From contig NZ_CP113361.1 of the NCBI RefSeq assembly GCF_026684035.1, positions 1,922,001-1,986,000 on the forward strand: 64,000 bases of DNA. The letters are read 5' to 3'. A program made the translations under genes and the position numbers. The notes under the pieces were generated by a model. That model did no database searches and was not told where the DNA came from. It saw only the letters and a program-made list of their open reading frames with translations. Source of the stretch: Methanogenium organophilum (GTDB lineage: Archaea; Halobacteriota; Methanomicrobia; Methanomicrobiales; Methanomicrobiaceae). Positions 56,101-62,356 of this stretch are shown here, one piece after another. Each line of letters starts with the position of its first letter. The first letter of the stretch is position 1.

Positions 56101-56543
56101 CATTTGCAGGCCACGCAGTAACTCTTGGACCATCAGGTGCAACCTTTAGCCCGGCAATTGAACTGACCTTCCAGCTCACCGAAGAAGAGTGGAACGCACT
56201 GAAAGATGGCGAAACATTCACAATCAAGTGGTTTAACGATGGTACTGGTGAATGGGAGAATATTCAGACCAGTGTCAATCAGGCCACTCATACGGTTACC
56301 GGCAAGATTAGCCACTTCAGTACATTTGCAGTCTTCACGCAGAGTATTGAATCCTTAACCCCTGCCGGAACAGAACAGACACCGACCCCGACCGATGTGC
56401 CGGGTGAAACCCCTGTGCCTACTGAAACCGGCGGCGAAGGTACTGAGACCGGCGGATTCCCATGGGTATGGGTAGTTGTTGTGATTGTTCTTATTGCTGT
56501 CATCGGTGGTGGATACTACTTCACACAGCAGAAGAAAGAGTAA
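53136..56543 (+). CDS. Large membrane-anchored surface protein with cohesin-like and FN3 domains
   Basis: A 1135-residue exported protein. It has a signal peptide (1-25), a cohesin-like domain (about 27-165, GTLTYTVYYDETIATAVS), a series of Ig-like domains, an acidic calcium-loop-like DSDGDGYIEANE near 363, a large beta-region (about 450-810), an FN3-like domain (about 815-899), a glycine linker (902-913), a C-terminal domain typical of methanogen surface proteins (about 920-1070, ending KISHFSTFAVFT), a Thr/Pro/Glu stalk and a membrane helix (about 1108-1129) with a basic tail. No dockerin is present. It could be a surface-layer-like or adhesion protein and a docking site for the dockerin-bearing protease and thioester protein encoded upstream. 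A T10 run directly follows the gene. Confidence 0.8.
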   Translation: MMNQQKRLIAVLMILLLCVTGATAAGAGTLSASDVTDVALGESGVVTYTLTNDFDPKVGTLTYTVYYDETIATAVSAKKIAIGVGPIPDVLENGMAFTITDTDGLANGETDLFNVTFTSNKNDGSSMDLGIVVTNAKDVSLPPTDLKNSIIIANGTFTTRDVVAPVIGPITTPVSVGENFQITGPITEVGGMGTATATIANATYTSPSIPLILTDLGNGAYTYTADVSWPVFENGVVIAVNAVDAAGNVATAQTKTINVVDVGFSNPSPADGSYINIAPTEASVFMSQIDTSTVAMTLGDGSTTTNLVVAIDGDYARGAIPVLGDGIYWVNVTGTDTIASEERYLNWTYTLDTSAPTLDVTITDSDGDGYIEANEVLTFDWAVSSPGISGFKNVEIVDTVTSEVLWSDTNADSSATQNFPAGNRDLSFRAYDNAGNYAAHDFHLYNNYVVWVNSTKIGTIGGLNTEFTSAVDLDLTATSMIELYNGRSVFAPEIGTITRQVRDVGQVTSDTFVTVDNRANATYAGTDTYQELWVYNPTEIIDFEITAPSITRASVVMVEANESYLNELIDSESTSNIDYTQLVKQTAYIFIDDGWTQITVNEDGSFTQDNIVGAPLTVSGDITATLKNSANQVDLSSGFRMSVDSVGFDASTNPPVGDYAVAAIAFDGDRIGGIAVMPVVILETADEGTLSTNTVALDGTFDASFGSDCKYFGVALYRDTVYNATATVDFANLNLDMVTVDLSVGGAATEQLWHNIYITPGAGKYAAVKNGNSLTFDVTGLEAGNYKVVLAGLSNSGTAQAFGVHDVTIGSALNISEIVATPYIYNAGIQWTTNLAANSTVEYGTTVAYGNNVSDASYVLTHNLLISGLSPVTQYHYRIISVDEFGNTAVTPDATFVTLYPGGGGGGGGGSGGSIVTTTPVQEFNTTGYLQTDSSGIVRGPVLINAADGLSFLYIAQGVQALKANGQPVVDITIQPTDDVPPSGSSVFSFAGHAVTLGPSGATFSPAIELTFQLTEEEWNALKDGETFTIKWFNDGTGEWENIQTSVNQATHTVTGKISHFSTFAVFTQSIESLTPAGTEQTPTPTDVPGETPVPTETGGEGTETGGFPWVWVVVVIVLIAVIGGGYYFTQQKKE

Positions 56544-56555
56544 ATCTAAATCTCC

Positions 56556-56565
56556 TTTTTTTTTT
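56556..56565 (+). terminator. T10 run ending the surface-protein cluster
   Basis: Ten T residues 13 nt after the stop of the large surface protein, a strong candidate archaeal terminator for the four-gene cluster. Confidence 0.65.
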
Positions 56566-56675
56566 GAAATACACTGTATTAGATAACCAGGATGCATCTA
56601 CCTGAATGCAATCATTTCATGGTAGTCATAAAAATCAGAAGCGTAATGAACTAATTGTTGCCGGTGGACGGTTTA

Positions 56676-56702
56676 AAAAAATTTATAAAACTATATATTT
56701 TT
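56676..56702 (+). promoter_or_regulatory. Strong AT-rich TATA region
   Basis: AAATTTATAAAACTATATAT-type sequence about 30-50 bp before an ATG at 56729. The spacing would give a leaderless mRNA starting at or just before that ATG, or serve the DUF1616 gene further on. Confidence 0.45.
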
Positions 56703-56728
56703 ATGTTTTTATTGAGTAATTATTTTAG

Positions 56729-56989
56729 ATGATTCAAACACATGCCGGGTCAGATGTGAATTGTGGCATTCAAACACTGGTACTTACACCAATACATATA
56801 GGGGTATCTGATATTTCTCCAGTATGTCCCTTCACAGAAAATATGCCTTTTTTCCAATCTGTGATGAAAACAGCAATCCTGATGCTTCTCCCAACCATAT
56901 TGTCATCTGTTCCGGGAGCTCCTGAAATCGGTGAATCACAGATGCAAATACCCATAGATCTGCATGCCGCAGATTCTGAAATAGCATGA
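56729..56989 (+). CDS. Possible small protein of unknown function
   Basis: An 86-codon open frame, MIQTHAGSDVNCGIQTLVLTP and onwards, with a weakly hydrophobic middle (MKTAILMLLPTILSS). Its only support is a strong TATA region at the right distance for a leaderless transcript. I recognise no family. A similar-length frame runs on the opposite strand (56770-56997), so either or neither may be real. Confidence 0.25.
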   Translation: MIQTHAGSDVNCGIQTLVLTPIHIGVSDISPVCPFTENMPFFQSVMKTAILMLLPTILSSVPGAPEIGESQMQIPIDLHAADSEIA

Positions 56990-57032
56990 ATATACATGGT
57001 GTGCCTCTGAAATTTGATTTCTTTACGATATT

Positions 57033-58019
57033 ATGACAAAATCACCGACAACAGAAGACCTTTACAGGGCCTTTGGAACAGGAATCTGGTTTCGCGATCT
57101 TGTGGGAATATTGGTATGGCTGGGAATAGCTGTTCTGACAGTATATGTCCCCTATCTGAATGAAAGTCCCCTGAGAATTGTATTTGCACTTCCGGTTGTG
57201 CTTTTTATTCCGGGATATGCACTCATTGCAGCACTCTTTCCCGGAAATGAGGAGATCGACACCCTTGAACGAATTGCGCTCTCATTTGGATTATCAATAG
57301 CTCTAGTGCCGCTGATTGGACTTGCACTAAATTATACTCCCTGGGGAATACGGCTGGACCCGATTGTCATTTCACTTGTCATCTTCACTGTCCTGATGGT
57401 GCTCGCTGCTCACTACCGGCGTGCACTGCTAGCCCCGGAAGAGCGGTTTTCGATGCCCATATGGGATTGGTATACAGAAGCAAAATCAGAACTCTTCTCT
57501 GAAGATCAGAGTTCACTTGACCGTGCACTCTCATATATTCTCATTATCGCCATTGTGGCGGCAGTTGTTACTACCATCTATGTAATCGTTGTGCCCAAGG
57601 AGGGTGAGCATTTCACTGAATTCTATATTCTGGGAGAAGAGGGGATGGCAGCGGATTATCCGGACCGGTTTTCTGTGGGCACCGCACAGCCGGTGATCAT
57701 TGGTGTGGGAAACCATGAATACAAACCTGTGGATTATATGATCGAGGTCTGGGAAATGAATCAGGAATGGATTGCCGAAGAAAACCGTTCTGAAATATAT
57801 TCAATGGATCTTTTAGACAGGTTCCCTGTCTCAGTGGCTCACAATGAGACTACTGAGATTCCCTACAACTTTACGGTAACCGATGGCGGGACAAACAGAA
57901 TCCAGTTCCTTCTCTTCATGGATGCGGTGCCTGATGATTCTGTGTCAGGTGCGGAACGGATCAATGCCTCATACCAGGATCTTCATCTCTGGGTCGATGT
58001 TCGTCCTTCATACGGGTGA
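57033..58019 (+). CDS. DUF1616 membrane protein
   Basis: A 328-residue protein with about five membrane helices: near residues 20-43, 48-70, 80-102, 108-127 and 165-188. The segment RIVFALPVVLFIPGYALIAALFP is the hallmark of DUF1616 (archaeal proteins of unknown function). The C-terminal 130 residues form an extracellular-type beta domain (GTAQPVIIGVGNHEYKPVDY) with several N-glycosylation sequons. Such proteins often lie near surface glycan or secretion genes. It comes after the surface-protein cluster and its end overlaps the convergent minus-strand gene by 59 bp. Confidence 0.85.
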   Translation: MTKSPTTEDLYRAFGTGIWFRDLVGILVWLGIAVLTVYVPYLNESPLRIVFALPVVLFIPGYALIAALFPGNEEIDTLERIALSFGLSIALVPLIGLALNYTPWGIRLDPIVISLVIFTVLMVLAAHYRRALLAPEERFSMPIWDWYTEAKSELFSEDQSSLDRALSYILIIAIVAAVVTTIYVIVVPKEGEHFTEFYILGEEGMAADYPDRFSVGTAQPVIIGVGNHEYKPVDYMIEVWEMNQEWIAEENRSEIYSMDLLDRFPVSVAHNETTEIPYNFTVTDGGTNRIQFLLFMDAVPDDSVSGAERINASYQDLHLWVDVRPSYG

Positions 58020-58764
58020 AGGTAATCAGCATCTCATTTTTTTCCGGTGAGGGGGCGATTCCCTCAATGTTCCACACTGCCCCTGTCCCCGAAGCAAGAA
58101 TGCACCCGGCAAGACTGCAGGGGGTGCAGGGAGCAATCTCACAGATTCTCTGGGATTCGGACCGTATCTCTTCACACGCAGGTATGAATCTGAATTCTCT
58201 GAATCTGACGACAATGCTCTCCCCTTCCCCTGTCACTTCTACATCCTCTGCAGCGTGTATTAAATCACGTTCTGCTTCTGAAATCGCAGTGCAGATATCC
58301 GGCATATCATGAGGTATCCGGAGTTTTCCTGAACTGCGTAGCTGTTCCATTACCGGCATACCGGCAGGTACTGAAAAGATTCCTCCGCTTTCCGGTTCAG
58401 GGACTATTGCGGTGAGATCCCGTTTTGGGATTCTCCGGAAATTTCCCGCAGGATTGAACTGGCGTACCTGGTTTCCATCGGGAATGAAGTGTGCAGGGCC
58501 TGACGCTCCCAGTTCGGCTGCAACCTGGGCATAGCTAATCATCATACCCGTTGAAAAGAATGATGCTACATCTGCCGGAATTCCCTCCTCAGGGCGGGTT
58601 ACCATTAGAAATACTGCACCAAAAAAGCAGGCACATGATGTAACAACGAGGGTTGCTGCCGGTAGATCTGTTCTTCCGGTAAAATATACCGGAAAGATAA
58701 GAAATATTGCAATTACAATCAGGAGTATTGGTGCCTGATATTCTTTGGAAATAATGTTATTCAT
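57961..58764 (-). CDS. Membrane-anchored protein of unknown function at the end of the MoxR operon
   Basis: A 267-residue protein with two N-terminal membrane helices (about 10-30 and 38-58) and a soluble C-terminal part. The soluble part includes FNPAGNFRRIPKRDLTAIVPEPESGG and a cysteine-bearing segment ICEIAPCTPCSLAGCILAS (four Cys that could bind metal). I do not know a name for it with confidence; similar proteins recur at the end of archaeal MoxR-DUF58 operons. It overlaps the preceding small membrane protein by 8 bp and the convergent DUF1616 gene by 59 bp. Confidence 0.75.
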   Translation of the reverse strand: MNNIISKEYQAPILLIVIAIFLIFPVYFTGRTDLPAATLVVTSCACFFGAVFLMVTRPEEGIPADVASFFSTGMMISYAQVAAELGASGPAHFIPDGNQVRQFNPAGNFRRIPKRDLTAIVPEPESGGIFSVPAGMPVMEQLRSSGKLRIPHDMPDICTAISEAERDLIHAAEDVEVTGEGESIVVRFREFRFIPACEEIRSESQRICEIAPCTPCSLAGCILASGTGAVWNIEGIAPSPEKNEMLITFTRMKDEHRPRDEDPGMRH

Positions 58765-59203
58765 CTGAAATTCCCCTCAATGACCGTGATAATGCCTCTT
58801 TTCTCGTATATCCAGAGATGAAAAGAATGGTGCAGAGAGTTACCAGCCCTGCAATCCACCATCCGGTATGATACATCACCTCGGCAACAATACCAAGGAT
58901 AGTGAAAGTAATGAATGTTCCAATGAGCAATTTAATGTGGGTATTCCCGGCAATTGCTGCAAAGAGGCTGACCTCGCATATAACTGCTGCAAAAAATGAT
59001 CCGTAGGACGCTCCATAAACCAGCACCTGGCCGACTGCGAGAATGTACAGGTCACTACCCTCGTGTTTCCAAACAGTTGCTATTGCAGCCAACACCGCGC
59101 TGGTGGGAATGACGATCTGCCAGATCCCTCCAAATGCAAGAGAACCAATGGCAATAAGGATTGCAGCACTGATACATCCTGTTTCCCATCGACCGGATAT
59201 CAT
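58757..59203 (-). CDS. Small four-to-five-helix membrane protein
   Basis: A 148-residue protein that is almost all hydrophobic helices (ISAAILIAIGSLAFGGIWQIVI, ILAVGQVLVYGASYGSFFAAVI, LLIGTFITFTILGIVAEVMY, WWIAGLVTLCTILFISGY), with a short basic tail. I do not recognise a family. It is coupled by ATGA overlap to the DUF58 gene upstream and overlaps the next gene by 8 bp, so it is part of the MoxR-DUF58 operon. Confidence 0.75.
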   Translation of the reverse strand: MISGRWETGCISAAILIAIGSLAFGGIWQIVIPTSAVLAAIATVWKHEGSDLYILAVGQVLVYGASYGSFFAAVICEVSLFAAIAGNTHIKLLIGTFITFTILGIVAEVMYHTGWWIAGLVTLCTILFISGYTRKEALSRSLRGISDE

Positions 59204-60480
59204 TGAATCACCTCAAAAGAACGTACATTGAAGAATTCTGCTTCTTTTCTAATATCTTCTCTGAATGTCTCTTCAGGAAGAAAAATTCTCACCGGGCGGT
59301 GCAATGCATATGCAGAAGTTGCCATAGACCATATATGACTCATATCGCCAATTCCTGTTGTATAACAATGAATTTCTGTATCATGGGATGATGAGAGTAC
59401 ACGATAAAATGTTTCTTCGAATTTGAGACGCTCTGCTGACTTGGCAAATGTCTCGGTTGCTCTCAGTGCCGCTGGGGAGAGTGGCATTTCCCCCCCCGCC
59501 TTTCGCATTCTTGCCGCAAGCATTATCGGGGAATATGCCCGAAATAGTGAGAATTGGCGTTTTTTTGGGGTGAGTGTATCGGATAGTTCATGAAGTACAT
59601 CCGCACCCGGAACGATATCCCTGACTGCCACAATCTGATATCCTGAGAGGACGATCATCATAGATGAATCCCGGCGGTCTAAAATATCCGCAACTCTTTG
59701 GATGACCGCTTTTCGCATGCCGGAAAACATCTGCTCTGTAACAGCTCCTGTGTCAATGGGGAGATCAATAACGAGTGCTGCGGTTCCACCTTCACTTCCG
59801 GTATGTTCGCGCACATATCTCGTTCCGTACCTCGCTGTCATTTTCCAGTCTATGTCTCTCATATTGTCCCCCTGCCGGAATTCACGAAATGAGCGGACGC
59901 CAGCGCTTTTTATGGGTGTTCTGCGCATTGTCTCCCGGTCGCCGTATCCCCCTGAACTCTCATATTGTTGTCCTTTTTCCGGAAAAACAAAAAGTGCAGG
60001 GTCCTGCAGGGAAGGTTTCTGGACGGGTACTTCGATAGTAAAGAAGCTGTTTGAACAGCGGAGAGTGACACCACCGGGATGGATTGTGCCATGTGCGAGA
60101 AGCCGGAAGGAATACTGCAGGGTGCATGTTCCACCACCATTCGGAATGGTACCGGTTGTTTTCCCGATGATGTCTGTTGCTGAATCCGGGAGGATATCTT
60201 CGACTTCAAGTAAATAACCAGGCTGAATATGGCTGGTGAGCGTTGTAGTCATATTGATACGCGTACCGGAACGGGAAAACCGCTCTTTGGTATCTCTCTC
60301 TCCTGTCATGCTTAGTGCAGCCTTTCGGGCAGCAGAAATGCTGGTATGCAGAGACAGGAGGGGAAAGAGCCATAGAGCACCTCCTGTAAAGAAAAATGAC
60401 GGGTCATCAAAGATCCATGCAGATACCATACATGCTCCACCAATGAGCAGTATCGCCCTGCAGAGACGGGTTGGCTGCAC
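59200..60480 (-). CDS. DUF58 family protein
   Basis: A 426-residue DUF58 protein. Two N-terminal hydrophobic segments (about 5-45) are followed by a beta-rich region (about 75-170) and the DUF58 core with the family sequence FREFRQGDNMRDIDWKMTAR. A VWA-like fold follows (TAALVIDLPID). DUF58 proteins pair with MoxR ATPases and are thought to help assemble or activate envelope or secreted complexes. The start is a GTG at 60480, 3 bp after the MoxR stop; no nearby in-frame ATG exists. It is coupled by overlap to the small membrane protein downstream. Confidence 0.88.
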   Translation of the reverse strand: MQPTRLCRAILLIGGACMVSAWIFDDPSFFFTGGALWLFPLLSLHTSISAARKAALSMTGERDTKERFSRSGTRINMTTTLTSHIQPGYLLEVEDILPDSATDIIGKTTGTIPNGGGTCTLQYSFRLLAHGTIHPGGVTLRCSNSFFTIEVPVQKPSLQDPALFVFPEKGQQYESSGGYGDRETMRRTPIKSAGVRSFREFRQGDNMRDIDWKMTARYGTRYVREHTGSEGGTAALVIDLPIDTGAVTEQMFSGMRKAVIQRVADILDRRDSSMMIVLSGYQIVAVRDIVPGADVLHELSDTLTPKKRQFSLFRAYSPIMLAARMRKAGGEMPLSPAALRATETFAKSAERLKFEETFYRVLSSSHDTEIHCYTTGIGDMSHIWSMATSAYALHRPVRIFLPEETFREDIRKEAEFFNVRSFEVIQ

Positions 60481-60483
60481 GTC

Positions 60484-61458
60484 TCAGGGCACCTCGACAG
60501 AATCAAGGATTTGCCGGATGACAGCAATGCTGTTTGTTCCACTGATCTCGGCCTCGCGTCTGAGAATAATCCTGTGCTGAAGTGCTTTTTCGGCTACCTT
60601 TTTTACATCATCAGGAATCACATAATTCCGACTTTCCAGCGCTGCCTTTGCCCGGCTTCCCCGGAGAAGTGCAATTGTTCCACGAGTGCTTGAACCCAGA
60701 GCAATATCGCCATGTTCACGTGTTGCCATGACAATGTCACGGATATATGCAAGAATCTCTTCTCCGACATGGATCGTTTTGACATATTGAATATCATTCA
60801 GTATGCCTTCCTGGGAAAAGAGGGGTGAAAGAGTTTCTGCAAACTTTTTCCAATTAAGTGTACCGTCCTGCTCGCGCCGGACAACTTCAAGTTCCTCCTC
60901 TCCGGAGAGGTGTGTTGCATAGACTGAGAACATAAACCGGTCTTTCTGTGCTTCTATCAGGGGAAATGTTCCTTCAAATTCCATGGGGTTTTGTGTTGCA
61001 ATAGCACAGAATGGATTGGGGAGTTCATATCCGGTTCCATCGATTGTCGCCTGTTTTTCAGAGAGTGCCTCGATGAATGCGCTCTGTGTTTTCGGAGACA
61101 TACGGTTTATTTCATCAATCAAAAAGATATTGGTAAATACCGGTCCTTTTCTCAGTTCAAATTTCCTGTCGTCAGGGTTCCAGAACTGTATGCCGATGAC
61201 ATCCGCCGGCTGACTATCTACAGAGCACTGAAACCGGTTAAAATCGCATCCGGAAAGAATTGCGCAGGTCTTTGCAAGTGTTGTCTTAGCTGTGCCTGGT
61301 ACCCCTTCAATCAGTATATGTCCCTCTGAGAGAATGGCAATGATCATCATTTCAATGAGATCGTCATTTCCGACAACCATCTTTCGAATTTCTTCCCGCA
61401 TGCGGGTATAGTTCTGTGATATTTGTGTAATTGACCGAGTATTTTTGAATTCTGTCAT
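60484..61458 (-). CDS. MoxR-type AAA+ ATPase
   Basis: A 324-residue MoxR ATPase. The Walker A is GVPGTAKTT and the Walker B with the MoxR signature is IFLIDEINRMSPKTQSAFIE, followed by the sensor region CAIATQNPMEFEGTFPLIEAQ. MoxR ATPases act as chaperones, often for VWA/DUF58-type partners, and here the DUF58 gene follows directly. DUF4350 and DUF4129 genes lie upstream. The ATG at 61458 follows the DUF4350 stop by 19 bp. Confidence 0.93.
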   Translation of the reverse strand: MTEFKNTRSITQISQNYTRMREEIRKMVVGNDDLIEMMIIAILSEGHILIEGVPGTAKTTLAKTCAILSGCDFNRFQCSVDSQPADVIGIQFWNPDDRKFELRKGPVFTNIFLIDEINRMSPKTQSAFIEALSEKQATIDGTGYELPNPFCAIATQNPMEFEGTFPLIEAQKDRFMFSVYATHLSGEEELEVVRREQDGTLNWKKFAETLSPLFSQEGILNDIQYVKTIHVGEEILAYIRDIVMATREHGDIALGSSTRGTIALLRGSRAKAALESRNYVIPDDVKKVAEKALQHRIILRREAEISGTNSIAVIRQILDSVEVP

Positions 61459-61477
61459 TCGTCACCCTGGTATGCTA

Positions 61478-62356
61478 TTAGAGTATTTTTCGTGCATATG
61501 CGGCGCAGATAATGCCTGTGATTAGCAGTATGGCTAATATTTTAATAACCGTTGTGCTTTTTGCTCCGGTAACTGCCTGAAGAGCACCTTCTGTCACGAA
61601 TGGTTGCGATGTAATTGTGTCATAGGATAGTTGTTTAGAGGTAACAAGGTTTGTCCGAAATTGTGCATTATCTCGTTCTGAGACCGTGAAATCCATACTG
61701 TTGATCAGTATCCCACTGTCTGCAAGAACAATGATTTCTCCATTGTCTATGATCTCACGGGCCATCACGGTTTCTTTTCCTAATTTTTCCGCGCCATCTG
61801 CTATCCCGTTGTTATTGGTGTCAATCCATGAGATGGATGAAGTCTCAAGAAGTGCTTCGCCGCCGGTTACGGTTGACGGCTGATTCAGGGCAATGCTCTT
61901 CACATCTTCAAGCAGATTGTGCTCCTGTGCCTGATAGGCGATTACCATGCGGGGATCATCATATTCCATATCCATGCTTGACAATTTCGATTCATGAATT
62001 CTGACCGAGCTTCCTGCCGCCTCCAGAATGGTGTTAGCTGATTCTTTTTTCGCAATTACAATAAGCGTTCCGCCGTTTGTAACAAAATGCCGGATACTGT
62101 TTTTATCCTCTTCTTTGGGTGCAGAGTGTGGTTCAACCATGATGAACGTATTTGGAGGTGTCGAAAGGAGAGCCGGATAGGAGGTAATGGGATTGCTGCC
62201 GGATCTTTCAAGCTGATCATAGAAAGATGAGGTTCCGTTCCATCCGGTGTTATAGCGGGATAGTTCAGCATCTGTCGAGGAGAGATAACTAAGTATCACA
62301 ACGCCTGCGAGCACCAGGGCTGCGATTACCATTATGTTTCCTGTAGTTTGTCTCAT
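61478..62356 (-). CDS. DUF4350 family membrane protein
   Basis: A 292-residue protein with an N-terminal membrane helix (about 8-25), a soluble outward domain starting SSFYDQLERSGSNPI, the FVTNGGTLIVIAKKE stretch typical of DUF4350 (a glutamine-amidotransferase-like fold) and a C-terminal membrane helix (about 270-288). It stands between a DUF4129 gene (4-bp ATGA overlap) and moxR, the usual archaeal gene order. The function of the family is unknown; an envelope role is inferred. Confidence 0.85.
   Translation of the reverse strand: MRQTTGNIMVIAALVLAGVVILSYLSSTDAELSRYNTGWNGTSSFYDQLERSGSNPITSYPALLSTPPNTFIMVEPHSAPKEEDKNSIRHFVTNGGTLIVIAKKESANTILEAAGSSVRIHESKLSSMDMEYDDPRMVIAYQAQEHNLLEDVKSIALNQPSTVTGGEALLETSSISWIDTNNNGIADGAEKLGKETVMAREIIDNGEIIVLADSGILINSMDFTVSERDNAQFRTNLVTSKQLSYDTITSQPFVTEGALQAVTGAKSTTVIKILAILLITGIICAAYARKIL

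Larger units (their letters stand above)
56544..57032. other. Intergenic region, 489 bp
   Basis: It contains the T10 terminator, a strongly AT-rich TATA region at about 56670-56705 and a questionable 86-codon open frame (listed separately). No other feature is recognised. Confidence 0.5.
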
